From Lactobacillus kimbladii (GTDB taxonomy: Bacteria; Bacillota; Bacilli; Lactobacillales; Lactobacillaceae): DNA of 64,000 nt. Positions 53,397-62,680 of the stretch are shown piece after piece. The notes under the pieces were generated by a model. That model was given only the letters and a program-made list of their open reading frames with translations. It did no database searches and had not been told where the DNA came from. Every line of letters starts with the position of its first letter. Position 1 is the stretch's first letter. The DNA lies in contig NZ_SCMB01000001.1 in the NCBI RefSeq assembly GCF_014323605.1, positions 310,001 to 374,000 on the forward strand. The letters run 5' to 3'. The position numbers were made by a program, and so were the translations under genes.

Positions 53397-53489
53397 TTAT
53401 TTATCATGATGCTTGTCAATAAACATTAACAAGGTCAAGATAAACATGCCAAAGTTAAGCATTAAACTTAGCGCTTCGGCAGTGCTCAT
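53397..53489 (-). CDS. Holin-like toxin (Hol_Tox family) of a type I toxin-antitoxin pair
   Basis: The 30-residue peptide reads MSTAEALSLMLNFGMFILTL then LMFIDKHHDK: a short polar start, one membrane helix and a charged tail, the exact layout of the small putative holin-like toxins of lactobacilli and bacilli. It would insert in the membrane and depolarise it. Ribosome site GGGAG lies nine bases ahead and is buried in a CTCCC/GGGAG hairpin (53499-53515). A leader ORF overlaps the start. Confidence 0.82.
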   Translation of the reverse strand: MSTAEALSLMLNFGMFILTLLMFIDKHHDK

Positions 53490-53542
53490 CAACTGCTGCT
53501 CCCTTCTTTTGGGAGATTGGAGTATGAATCAAGATAGTTCAT
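53489..53542 (-). CDS. 17-residue leader ORF overlapping the toxin start
   Basis: ATG 53540-53542, behind GGAAGTGAGG, encodes MNYLDSYSNLPKEGSSS. Its TGA overlaps the toxin ATG by one base, and ribosomes reading it would open the hairpin that hides the toxin ribosome site. Coupled leader ORFs are known from hok/mok. This assignment is inference from position. Confidence 0.5.
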   Translation of the reverse strand: MNYLDSYSNLPKEGSSS

Positions 53543-53604
53543 AGGCCTCACTTCCTTCATGAAAGCGGCAGCTACCGTCCTTTTAACTTTTCTACGCTAA
53601 TTAA

Positions 53605-53610
53605 ATTATA
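53605..53610 (-). promoter_or_regulatory. Extended -10 promoter of the toxin mRNA
   Basis: On the minus strand TGTTATAAT is an extended -10 box; no good -35 is visible. The transcript would start near 53598 and carry GGACGGTAGCTGCCGC (53565-53580) at its 5' end. Confidence 0.55.
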
Positions 53611-53665
53611 ACAAACCAATCCCAAATATTAACTGGATTTTATAAGAATTACCTATAATCATATA

Positions 53666-53700
53666 CACCACGCCATTAAAATGGCTTGGTTTTTATTTTG
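53666..53700. terminator. Hairpin downstream of the toxin promoter region
   Basis: ACCACGCCAT pairs with ATGGCTTGGT, followed by TTTTATTTTG on the plus strand; no adjacent plus-strand gene explains it. Confidence 0.5.
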
Positions 53701-53729
53701 AAGGTTATTTCAGTAGTTACAATACCTAA

Positions 53730-53837
53730 TTAATGTACGCCCCAAATGCTAATCATGCCTCTGCCATGGTATCTGCCGTTTATAATTTTGAAGTAAGGTC
53801 TGCCCCAGCAGATAGTTCGTTTCTCGTAGTATAGCAA
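53730..53837 (-). pseudogene. Remnant of an unidentified gene (C-terminal end)
   Basis: A 35-codon frame ends WGRPYFKIINGRYHG then RGMISIWGVH and stop. The composition is protein-like but the frame is closed by stops upstream and has no ribosome site. The family is not recognised. Confidence 0.35.
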
Positions 53838-53899
53838 TTAAAGTTATGGGAACAAATAAAGCGACACTCTTTAAAACAAATTTTCTATATCTAAATTAT

Positions 53900-54565
53900 T
53901 TATTCTGTCAAATAATCTAAAATGCGAAACATTGCCCTTTTATTTTCCTTGGGAACAGGATGCTCAATAATTTGCTTAGCTGTTTGTTTAAACACCGAAC
54001 CGGATAGATATTGCGCATCGTTGACCACAATTTCTTTGATATTATCTGTTTCTGGTTCTAAATGAAACTGCAAACCAACGGCTTGTTTACCTAAGACAAA
54101 ACCCTGATTTTGTAAATTATCATTGGCAAATAAGACCTCAGCTTCTTCTGGTATTTCAAACATCTCTTCATGCCAATGTAATACTTCTAAACTTTCAGGC
54201 AAACCGCTAATTAATTTGGACTGCAACTTGACCGGACCCCAGCCCACTTCTTTAACTGGGGCCTTTTTAACCTGATAGCCTAAAGTTTTAACAATTTGTT
54301 GTGCGCCAAAGCATACTCCTAAAACAGGTTTTTTTTCTTGAAATAGCTGCTTAATTAACTGACGTTCCTGCTCAATCCATGGCAAATCATCATTTGGACT
54401 CATAGGACCGCCTAAAATAACTAGTAAATCTGTTGTGGCAGCAGTAGGCAAAATGCCAAATTGGTAGGGATGATATACATAAAAGTCATGGTAATGCAGG
54501 TCAGACCATTCGTGAATTGAACCAGGGCCTTCGTTTGGCGTGTGTTGTAATACATTAATTCTCAT
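53900..54565 (-). CDS. Class I glutamine amidotransferase (GMP synthase GATase-like)
   Basis: The 221-residue stand-alone GATase has the oxyanion motif ILGGPMSP, nucleophile Cys85 in VLGVCFGAQQ and the His-Glu pair in LQFHLEPET. It is the GuaA-N-like protein group, whose partner synthase is missing here. The start ATG 54565 has AAAAGGAG upstream. The substrate is unknown; amide donation to a small molecule or hydrolysis is possible. Confidence 0.87.
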   Translation of the reverse strand: MRINVLQHTPNEGPGSIHEWSDLHYHDFYVYHPYQFGILPTAATTDLLVILGGPMSPNDDLPWIEQERQLIKQLFQEKKPVLGVCFGAQQIVKTLGYQVKKAPVKEVGWGPVKLQSKLISGLPESLEVLHWHEEMFEIPEEAEVLFANDNLQNQGFVLGKQAVGLQFHLEPETDNIKEIVVNDAQYLSGSVFKQTAKQIIEHPVPKENKRAMFRILDYLTE

Positions 54566-54736
54566 TATTTTGCTCCTTTTAAAATAATTTAGCATCATAA
54601 TGTTTTTAATAAAATATTATAATAATGTTTTAATATTATTAAAGTTCAATGATAAAATAAAATTTAAGTCTATACAGTAAAAAGATTACTTTTTTATTGC
54701 GTAGCCTTATTAAATTTAATTTGAAAGATTCAAATC

Positions 54737-55075
54737 ATGCTGAAATATAAACTTAATCCGAAAATTGCCTTATTTTTAATGGGCATTTTACAATTTTTAA
54801 TTGGTATTCTTTTTATTTATTATCATAAAAATAAAATAGCTATATATACTTACTTTTTCTTTGGTGTGATATTACTGCTAGGCGCTATTTTCATTAAAAC
54901 CACCCACCCTGTAAAAATTATTCAAAAGGCTAATCTGGATGGCGTAGAAAAGTTTTGCAAATACTTAAATTTAGCACTTTTAGCATTTTCTCTACTAGCA
55001 ATACTTTTTGATAGGACTAATCGAACTTCATATATTCCGCAAATTGATGCATTCTTATTATTTATCCTATTTTAA
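54737..55075 (+). CDS. Small membrane protein of unknown function
   Basis: The 112-residue protein has three or four hydrophobic helices (IALFLMGILQFLIGILFIYY, TYFFFGVILLLGAIFI, YLNLALLAFSLLAILF) separated by charged loops. No family was recognised and the ribosome site is poor, so expression is uncertain. Confidence 0.5.
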   Translation: MLKYKLNPKIALFLMGILQFLIGILFIYYHKNKIAIYTYFFFGVILLLGAIFIKTTHPVKIIQKANLDGVEKFCKYLNLALLAFSLLAILFDRTNRTSYIPQIDAFLLFILF

Positions 55076-55195
55076 CCTATTGGTTCCAGGAAAAGTAGTA
55101 AATAAAAAGTAGTTCAATGTTCATTTTTAATATTGGAAGGCATATACTGAACGATAATTTTAATTATTGTGCTGAATTAAAAAAGTACCTGAAAA

Positions 55196-56590
55196 TTAAA
55201 ACAAATTTTGAGATGCTTTACTTTTCGATTTAGTAAAAATAAAGCAGACTAAAATGCAAACCAGTACGATCAAAGATAGGAATACTAACATATTGTAATT
55301 TAGTTTTAGACCTGCCAATGCCGCTAACTTTTTGTTTTTAAAACCTGTTTGCGCCAAGGTTACTAACGAAGCTGCTAGTGCTGTGCCTATCGCCCCAGAA
55401 TATGATTGGGCAGTCATAAAAATGACATTTCCATCATTTTTGACATCAGTCGGAATATGGGATAAACAAAAAGTCATGATATTACCGTAGCTAAATCCCA
55501 AGCCAAACATAAAGCTGATATAAATAAAGACCATGTTGGTAATATTTGGGTTCAAAAAAATAGCAATTATAAAAGTGAGAAGAATTATTACTACTCCAAA
55601 TTTTATTGGTAATTTTTGATTAATCTTATCGTAAATTATTCCAGCAAACGCTGAAACAACTGCATCTGTGATAGCAGCAGGTAAAACCAGCAACCCAGCT
55701 GTGGCCGTTGTTTGTGCAAAAGCTGTCTGTAACACGTTGGGTATCAAAAACGACATGCTCAGTGACATTAATTGCAACAGAAAAAATGCCAGCAAAAAGA
55801 AAGTAAACTGCCAATTTTTAAATAAACTAACTTTTAAAACTGCATGATTGCTATGCTTTTCAACCAAAATAAAGAAGAATCCAGTAATAATAGTGATTAA
55901 TGCCAATATTAATTGCAGGTAAATATTATTGCCACTGGTAAAACCCAAAAGTACAAATAAAGCGGACAGGAGAAACGCAATTAAAAGTAAGCCGCCCTGA
56001 AAATCGAGTGGAATTTTTTCAGTTTTAGTAGTTTGAGTGATACTAAACTCGCCTAATACCCAGATCAATATAATTACTGGGATAATAAACAAAAATAAAT
56101 TCTGCCACTGAAATAGTTTTAGAACTATTCCACCGTATACTGGACCAACTGCAGGAGCAAAAGCAATAACAAGAGTGCCAAGTCCCATAAACATGCCTAC
56201 TTGCTTCTGAGGTGATTCTCTTAAGATTATTGAAAACATTAGTGGCAAACCAATGCCGGCAGCAACTCCTTGTAAAAGACGCCCAGATAGTAATAAGGCG
56301 AAGCTTGATGAAATTCCTGCTAAAAAAGTACCTAGTAAAAAGCATAAAACAGCTATTCTAAATAAAGAAACAACTTTGAATCTCTTTTGTAAATACGAAC
56401 CAAAAGGAATAATAATCGTAGATACTAACATATAGCCTGTTGTTAACCACTGAACCGTTCTGGCAGAAATATTAAATTCAGTCATTAATTGGGGAAAAGC
56501 AATATTGAGTGCTGTTTCTATCACAATTCCCAAAAAACTAAGTATTCCCACTGAGAGTATTGAACCAATTAGCTTACTATTTTTTACCAT
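55196..56590 (-). CDS. MFS transporter, DHA2 (EmrB/QacA) type
   Basis: The 464-residue protein has 14 predicted helices, with TALNIAFPQLMTEFNISART near the start and the GRLLQGVAAGIGLP motif of DHA2 drug exporters. It probably exports a drug, dye or lipid with protons. I used ATG 56590 as start; a TTG at 56602 is too near the ribosome site. It has no adjacent regulator. Confidence 0.87.
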   Translation of the reverse strand: MVKNSKLIGSILSVGILSFLGIVIETALNIAFPQLMTEFNISARTVQWLTTGYMLVSTIIIPFGSYLQKRFKVVSLFRIAVLCFLLGTFLAGISSSFALLLSGRLLQGVAAGIGLPLMFSIILRESPQKQVGMFMGLGTLVIAFAPAVGPVYGGIVLKLFQWQNLFLFIIPVIILIWVLGEFSITQTTKTEKIPLDFQGGLLLIAFLLSALFVLLGFTSGNNIYLQLILALITIITGFFFILVEKHSNHAVLKVSLFKNWQFTFFLLAFFLLQLMSLSMSFLIPNVLQTAFAQTTATAGLLVLPAAITDAVVSAFAGIIYDKINQKLPIKFGVVIILLTFIIAIFLNPNITNMVFIYISFMFGLGFSYGNIMTFCLSHIPTDVKNDGNVIFMTAQSYSGAIGTALAASLVTLAQTGFKNKKLAALAGLKLNYNMLVFLSLIVLVCILVCFIFTKSKSKASQNLF

Positions 56591-56805
56591 TAAAATTCTC
56601 AATTCCTTTTGTCATTATTTTTTAGATACAATATCTAGTTAAATAAGTATATTACAGTAATATGTAGTACCAGTTAAGAAAAAGCGATTGAGTAGAGTAT
56701 TGTTTTATAATACAAAATTTTGTCAACTAGCATAAAAAGCAAGGAATAATTTTTAAATTATACTTTAGCCAGATCAATAACCATAAATTGGAGTTACAAA
56801 TTATC

Positions 56806-57084
56806 ATGGAAAAAACAAAACAAGAAAATTTAATGAAACTTTTCAAAAGCACTCTAAAAAATTTAGAAACAGAATACACTGCTAGAGTAGATGATTATGA
56901 TGATAACATTTACTTATCAGTTTTTACGAAAGAGGATTTCCGCAGGGCTTTAGGACTACTTGGAGCAATAGGTGCCTTTTTTAGTACCTCGTATTTACCT
57001 GAGCCTGAATTAGAGTTTCAAATTTGTATTAGAAACTACGGATTGGATTTAAGTGATCTGGTAAAAATGTTGCCTAAATCTTAA
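56806..57084 (+). CDS. Hypothetical protein
   Basis: The 92-residue protein starts MEKTKQENLMKLFKSTLKNL, with an acidic middle (TARVDDYDDNIYLSVFTK) and a hydrophobic centre (LGLLGAIGAFFSTSYLPEP). It may be a small immunity-like or regulatory protein; no family was recognised. ATG 56806 is favoured over a TTG at 56788, though no strong ribosome site is near. Confidence 0.5.
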   Translation: MEKTKQENLMKLFKSTLKNLETEYTARVDDYDDNIYLSVFTKEDFRRALGLLGAIGAFFSTSYLPEPELEFQICIRNYGLDLSDLVKMLPKS

Positions 57085-57143
57085 TAATTCTCAACCTGTT
57101 ATTTATAGATATATTAAGTAGCCTACATTTTTATAGGGTTGGC

Positions 57144-57506
57144 TTAATCAAAATATGCAATACTTTTTATTTTCCAATTCCAAAAAGAATTGGATTTTTT
57201 TTGCATATAAATCCCAACAGCTTTATTTTTGATACTTGCAACATAATAGCCCCGTTCTTTAGTTCCACCTTGAAAATCGCTAATTTTATGGCAGCGGTCA
57301 CTAGTTTTAAGAGAATGTAAAAAGTTCGCTGTTTTTCTATTAGTTGCTACCTGGTTAATTTCTCGTGTATCGTGATTCCTTATTATGTGATTAACCTGGT
57401 ACTGTGCTACGTCAGGTACATAGTCATTTGATGACCAATAGTAAAATAAAAAAAGACCTGCAGCAACAATACATGCAAATATACCAAATTTCACTTTTCT
57501 AGTCAT
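57144..57506 (-). CDS. Membrane-anchored hypothetical protein
   Basis: The 120-residue protein has one N-terminal membrane helix (FGIFACIVAAGLFLFYYWSS) and an exported domain with VPDVAQYQVNHIIRNHDTR and FWNWKIKSIAYFD. I do not recognise it. GAGGTGG lies seven bases ahead of the start at 57504-57506. Confidence 0.6.
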   Translation of the reverse strand: MTRKVKFGIFACIVAAGLFLFYYWSSNDYVPDVAQYQVNHIIRNHDTREINQVATNRKTANFLHSLKTSDRCHKISDFQGGTKERGYYVASIKNKAVGIYMQKKSNSFWNWKIKSIAYFD

Positions 57507-57635
57507 TATTGCCACCTCATTTACAATATTGAACAAATAATAGTTCATTTTATTAAAAAAGCAATTCATATGATATTACATTTTTTAATGAATTTTGACT
57601 TTAATAGTCTTATATTTTTAGTTTCTTTTTTATTT

Positions 57636-57671
57636 AGCAAAAAAAGATCCAAAAAAGTTCAAATTTTTGCT
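57636..57671 (-). terminator. Terminator of the kinase-like gene
   Basis: AGCAAAAA pairs with TTTTTGCT, with a loop of about 20 bases and AT-rich flanks. It is placed 142 bases past the gene; the rest of the 306-base gap between 57507 and 57812 shows no gene. Confidence 0.5.
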
Positions 57672-57812
57672 TTTTAGATAAGCCGTTAGAACCCTCTTAG
57701 CTTTACGCTAAAGAAAACTAAAAAGCTCGACGTCTAATGAAAATCGACATCAAGCTGTAGAAATATTTAATTAAGTTTTTATTACTTTATATAAAAGTAA
57801 ATAATGCCTATT

Positions 57813-58481
57813 TTATATAAATTCATTTATCTGAGACATAATTCTTTGACATGTTACTTCAACTGATTTATCACGTTTAACTTTGGCCCAATGGTATTTT
57901 TCTGCTAATTCTTCATAAATTTTTGACATATGTGTTTGTGTCTTAATAAAGTCCTTAGGATTTCCACCGAAACTTCCGGATTCAACTGGATTAGAATTCG
58001 AATCTGGACGTATACAATCTTCAGGCCGTGCTTCGAGAAGAATTGAAAGATCAGGCTTATAAAGAAAATCGAACTCTTCACTTGTTTTTAATGTCTTGGA
58101 GCTCTCAATTGCTTTTACCATTTCTTTATAAAAATAGCCATCTAAAATAACAGAAACACCTTTGTTTAAAAGTGGTATTATCCTGTGTTGTTCGAAAGCA
58201 CTATACCAAACTAGAAAAAGATAACGCCAATGTTCTTTGTTAAAGCCATTAAAGGGGACATTTGGAGCCTGAGAAAAAACTTTTCCTTTTCCCCACATTA
58301 TTGCATAAAGATATTCCATATGCTTTTTAACATAACTATTAGTGTTTGGAATTTCTTTTCTGTTTACATATTGCCATGTGGTATCTTGATCTTGTAAATA
58401 GTGTTCAATCAAGTACTTTACACAGGTTGTTTTTCCAACGCCATCTATACCCTCTAGGCTTATAAGTTTTCCACGTTTCAT
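57813..58481 (-). CDS. Thymidylate kinase-like P-loop protein
   Basis: The 222-residue protein has a P-loop LEGIDGVGKTT at 9-19 and the dTMP kinase-type VILDGYFYKEMVKAI and DLSILLEARPEDCIRP segments. It is not close to the housekeeping Tmk, whose FDR motif it lacks, so it may be an accessory nucleotide kinase or part of a specialised pathway. It is separated by 450 bases from the MazG-like gene, on the same strand. Confidence 0.78.
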   Translation of the reverse strand: MKRGKLISLEGIDGVGKTTCVKYLIEHYLQDQDTTWQYVNRKEIPNTNSYVKKHMEYLYAIMWGKGKVFSQAPNVPFNGFNKEHWRYLFLVWYSAFEQHRIIPLLNKGVSVILDGYFYKEMVKAIESSKTLKTSEEFDFLYKPDLSILLEARPEDCIRPDSNSNPVESGSFGGNPKDFIKTQTHMSKIYEELAEKYHWAKVKRDKSVEVTCQRIMSQINEFI

Positions 58482-58930
58482 ATTTTCTCCCTTTTTTAAA
58501 AATTATTCCCTTAAATGTATCAATCACAACATTTTTTGCATGCGTAATGTCTAATAATTAATCCCAATTTCAATTTTATCTTAGTAATCAGCGAGATCTC
58601 CAAATTACATGTAAAAATCATATCAGTTGATGTTTTTACATCTATTATTCTATATTTGTTCCCAAATTTTTAATAGCTTTTATCCTTTAATCTTTTTTAC
58701 GAAAATATTTCATATTACTTTATATAAATTTTTGTGAATCATAGTTACGTTTATTCCATCTGCTCAATTATTTACAGAAAATAAAAAACTTCTAATTTGC
58801 TAAGCATAATTTTGTATGTCTTCAAATTAGCTAGATAAAAAACAAAGGGCAAATTTTCTGTTAGTAATAATGAATCATTTTCTAAAGATAGATTTTAATT
58901 TATTAGGCCAACTAAATTAAACACCCGAAA
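58482..58930. other. 450-base gap with no gene seen
   Basis: AT-rich DNA. The only structure seen is a hairpin at 58792-58830 that terminates the MazG-like gene; no open frame with ribosome site was found. Confidence 0.5.
58792..58830 (-). terminator. Terminator of the MazG-like gene
   Basis: CTAATTTG pairs with CAAATTAG; on the minus strand AAGTTTTTTATTTT follows. Confidence 0.75.
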
Positions 58931-58931
58931 A

Positions 58932-59225
58932 TTATGAGCACTTAATCCCTTTTTTATACACTCTTTTTTCGTTTATTTTCATCTTTTTAACTATATCTTC
59001 TCCTAAATCACTATCAAGAATCTCTGAAATGCCCAATAAAAAAATTGCCACATCCGCTAATTCTTCATTTATGTTTTCTTTATCTTGCTTACGCCATGCC
59101 TCAAAAAGTTCATTAGTTTCACCATACAACCTAAGTAATTCGAATTCTACATCAGTTGTATTAAAGCCGTGTTTCTTTTTGTTTTCAATAACGTCCTTTT
59201 GAAGTTTTTGTGTATTGATTATCAT
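58932..59225 (-). CDS. MazG-like nucleotide pyrophosphohydrolase
   Basis: The 97-residue helical protein has the MazG metal-binding pattern: GETNELFEAWRK (ExxE-type) and EELADVAIFLLGI (ExxD-type). It would cleave NTPs to NMP and PPi. It is on the same strand as the ABC exporter genes upstream and the kinase downstream, which suggests a nucleotide theme, but linkage is not proved. Confidence 0.75.
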   Translation of the reverse strand: MIINTQKLQKDVIENKKKHGFNTTDVEFELLRLYGETNELFEAWRKQDKENINEELADVAIFLLGISEILDSDLGEDIVKKMKINEKRVYKKGIKCS

Positions 59226-59310
59226 TTTACATTTTCCTCAAATCAAAATCACTTATTTTCCCAAGCTCTATTCTATGATTTTCTTAGAAATATTTACAAA
59301 AACTAAATCC

Positions 59311-60151
59311 CTAAAATAAATCTATAGTGCCTTTTTTTCTAAAATTTTTCTCACTTTTGTTTATCACAAATAAAGTAAAGAAAAAACATACCAAGTTAAT
59401 AAAAATAAAAGTTAGCCACTCAATAATTCCTGGCCAAGAAAGAACTGACATCTTTCTCACTATTTGTAGAGTATAAGTAAGCGGAAAGATAAAAGAAAAG
59501 AAATACAAAAACTTTAAAAAAGATCTAATAGGAATTGAGACTCCTGATAAGTACTCCATCGGCGGTATTGAAAAGAATATACCAAATAGAAGTATTTCTA
59601 CTCACTAAATATAAAGCACACATAAAGGTTCCCCATAAAGAAGCAGAAATAAAAAGGATCATACCAGCAATTGCATAGAACATTATTTTTATAAAAGGAT
59701 TTCCTGAACTAATTAAGAAAATATAAAAATATATTAATACAAAAGAAAATATAATTTGTGGAAAACCAGACAATGCCCTGCCAAGCAAAAGTCCAAATCT
59801 ATTTGCTGGACTTATGTAAATTATTTGCAATGTACCATCTTCACGATCCCTTTGGATTGATAAAGCTTGTGTAATCATAGCAGAATAAAATGAAAGTGAC
59901 ACAAATCCTGATAAAAGAAAAATTAAAAAATCTGAATGTGAATTGATACCGAAATGAGTAAACAATTTCAAATTAAAACTCTTATATGTAAACAAAGTAG
60001 TTAGAAGTCCCAAAAGTGGCCATATTATTGAAGCTACGATACCATTGAAACTCAAAGTATTTAACTTACTACATCTCAAAAATTCAGCAAATATTGATTG
60101 AATTAATAAATGTAATCTACTTCGTAATTTGTGTAAATAAGAAGTCTTCAA
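59311..60151 (-). pseudogene. ABC-2 permease gene 2, frameshifted
   Basis: Two frames join at the A-run 59571-59574. The first (60151 down) encodes ABC-2 helices with SIQRDREDGTLQIIYISP and then loses frame after SIWYILF; the second frame continues SIPPMEYLSGVSIPIRSF to the end. One extra T on the coding strand explains it. It would partner the ABC ATPase and the other permease. The overlap with the ATPase end is 35 bases. Confidence 0.65.
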
Positions 60152-61054
60152 GTGTAATATCCTCCTTTTTCATTTCTTCTACTGAATAGTTTGCTAGCCT
60201 GTCATTTGTTATTACTTTTCTTATCAAATTAGAATGACCAAATACACTCACAGATAGTGGAGATTCCTTCTTAACGTCAACTACACCATCACTTTCTTTA
60301 AGCATCTTAATAAGATCTTGACTTACAACCTTATTGAAACTTATAAGAATTTTTTCACTTACTTTGGCTTCCTTTGATAACTCTACAGAAGATTCCTTGG
60401 AGGTTATCTCACCTTTACGTAGAAAATATATGTTATCGCATAATTCCGCTGCCTCTTTTAAGTAGTGCGTAGTTAACAAAATGCCTTTCTTATTATTGTG
60501 AGCTAGATCCGCAATTAATTCCCTCATTTCGGTCGCTATATCAACATCTAAACCAATTGTTGGCTCGTCAAAAAAAATATAATCTGGATTATTAATCATT
60601 CCTCTTGCAAATTGTAATCTTTGTTTCATACCTTTAGAAAGGTTTCTACTCTTTGACCACTGGCTTTTTCTAGCCGGACTAATTTTAATAGATTGGGAAT
60701 TCTGCTTCTGTATGTTTCTTTCTCTATACCGTATAGCCTTGCAAAATAGGTCAAGTTATCGTAGGCAGTTAAATGCCAAAAAAGTCCACGCTCAGTGCCA
60801 GAAATTACATTAACTTTTGTCCTAAAATTAGTTAAATTCTTTTCTATAGGAGTGTTATCTTCATAAACTGTTCCTTCATCTGGTAAAAGCTCCCCAGATA
60901 GCATTCTTATAGATGTGGTTTTCCCTGCACCATTTAAACCAAGAAGACCTGTAATTTGACCTTTTTTTATTTCAATATTTATACCTTTAACGGCTTCAAC
61001 CACATTAACATTATTATTGTTGGAAGCTTTTTTTAAGTTTTCCCCTTTAATCAT
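60117..61054 (-). pseudogene. ABC transporter ATPase gene, frameshifted at the signature motif
   Basis: The first part (61054-60626) has Walker A GLLGLNGAGKTTSIRML; the second (60629-60117) begins at the signature MKQRLQFARG and has Walker B YIFFDEPTIGLD. Frame is lost at CTTTCTAAAG (about 60637-60640), where the coding strand lacks one T of the expected TTTT. The intact version would be a natural ABC-2 drug/antibiotic exporter ATPase. Whether the two halves could make separate working proteins is doubtful. Confidence 0.7.
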
Positions 61055-61853
61055 TATGCCAAACTCTCCAATCTTACCTTTATAGTCTTTTTTAAGAAAA
61101 AATATCCTACAGTCAAATAGATAATTGACAAAAAAATGTTAAATATTATATCATTTTTCCAAGATCTATATTTATCAGAATTGCTTTATTTCTAAATATG
61201 TCCAAAGCAGATGTTAATGGGATTGCCTCAGAAATATATTGAACCCACTTAGGTAAAAACTTAATAGGAAAAGAAATACCACATAAAAAACTAATAAGTA
61301 CACTAATTGTATTTTGTACCAAATAGGTATTATTAAAGAAAAGCATTATAGAGCCGACAAACACAGCTATGGAAATGGAACTAAATATGATTAAGCCATA
61401 TCCGATTATCAACTGTAAAAAGCTTATTTGCGAGTTAGTTATAAACAAAAAAATAAAGAGAATTACGCTTTCCAAAAAGGATAAGATTATTCCTGTAAGA
61501 CTTACAGCAACCAAATAAATTAATAAATTTGCACCTGAGTATATATAATATTGGAAGGTCCCTTGTCTGAACTCAGTAACTATTGATCTTCCAATCGACA
61601 TTAATAAAGAAAAAGAAGCTGAATATGCAATAAAACCTAAAAAAAGAAAAAGCACATAGTTACTACTGCTGCTGCGTTTAAAAGCAGAGCTTACTTGTTG
61701 ATTGAAAACAAAAAAATAAAGAGAGAGAGGTAGTAATAAGCTTACTAAAAGAGAAACCACACGTTGTGTAACTAGAGATAAACCATAAGCACTAAAATTA
61801 TCTTTTATTGATCTTATAAAAACAGCATTAAAAACATTAACTATTTTTTTCAT
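61054..61853 (-). pseudogene. ABC-2 permease gene 1, frameshifted near the end
   Basis: The start is 61851-61853 (MKKIVNVFNAVFIRSI). Six membrane segments are seen, with GRSIVTEFRQGTFQYYIYSG. The frame ends early at 61146 after DLGKMI. The neighbouring frame continues WKNDIIFNIFLSIIYLTVGY and ends ...VRLESLA at 61054-61056, overlapping the ATPase start. A missing A in the A-run of GGAAAAATG (61154-61158) explains it. This is the first gene of the operon. Confidence 0.65.
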
Positions 61854-62376
61854 AGAGCCCCCAATATTCATAAAAAACGACAAAAACTAGTTTTTATAAA
61901 AAATCGTAGATTCAAATTAAAAAAATATATAGTTTTTTTAAGCCCTTGTCAAATTCTTAAAAAATAGCAGGGAAAACAAAAGATTTCGATGCTATAAGTA
62001 GTATTTTTGTACTTAATTCATAGCTTTTTATATTATTATTTTGCTCATTTAATACTACTTTAAATTTAATATCTGCGCTTTTTAGAATTAATATAATAAT
62101 CAAAGAAACAAAATAATAAATCTGATATTAAAATAAATTCATCATAGCTTTTGAAAAAATTGGTAACTTATCATATATAGCTCATTGGCATTTGTTTAAT
62201 TTGTAGCCTTTTTAAATTAAGTAATTGTACTAATGGACGCTTAACTTTTTTATAAAATACTAATAATCTATCGTTGCTTAAGAATGGCTATACGGTGCTG
62301 ATTAATGTTGGTGAGAATAATTAAACGGTATTTTAATATTCGATAGAGATGAATATTATTAAAAAGCCCCAAAAAT

Positions 62377-62400
62377 TCATTTATCAATTTTGATAAATGA
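62377..62400. repeat. 11-bp perfect inverted repeat
   Basis: TCATTTATCAA and TTGATAAATGA flank two bases. It could be an operator or a terminator fragment; no gene explains it. Confidence 0.6.
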
Positions 62401-62473
62401 TTCAAAATATAGAAGTTTCTTCCAAAAATTCAGCTACTGTCTTTAAAAGAAAATTTAACGACTATCGGTCACG

Positions 62474-62581
62474 AAATTTAAAAAGGGCAAGCAAAGTGTA
62501 ACCTAAATAAACTTTTTAAGTGGTGAAAATGATTTTGATTTGAAAGTAGAAGGTTCACCTGAAGAGATTGAAAGTGTATGA
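62474..62581 (+). pseudogene. Remnant of an unidentified gene
   Basis: The frame reads KFKKGKQSVT, a TAA, then INFLSGENDFDLKVEG and SPEEIESV with a final stop. The in-frame stop and missing start show decay. It lies just before the nucleotidyltransferase gene. Confidence 0.4.
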
Positions 62582-62680
62582 TTATAGTTATAAAAAATTC
62601 TCTTGTATGGTACACATTAAAAAAAGAAAAGTTCGTATAATTTTATTAATCACTATTTAGTAAGGAAGTAGGGATAAATT

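Larger units (their letters stand above)
52701..53420. repeat. Tandem duplication of ~363 bp carrying antitoxin RNA genes
   Basis: Unit 1 (52701-53063) and unit 2 (53064 to about 53420) align throughout: hairpin ACCGTTTC, TGAGCAAGATATGA, promoter TTGCAC/TAAAAT, the GAAGACTTA hairpin and the CCGCCCAGC terminator. Both end in codons for the toxin C-terminus. The copies differ by scattered changes and small indels. Confidence 0.85.
61854..62680. other. 827-base AT-rich gap with gene remnants
   Basis: No complete gene was seen. It holds an 11-bp inverted repeat (62377-62400) and a fossil plus-strand coding segment (62474-62581). The ABC operon and the nucleotidyltransferase gene diverge from it. 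Confidence 0.5.
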
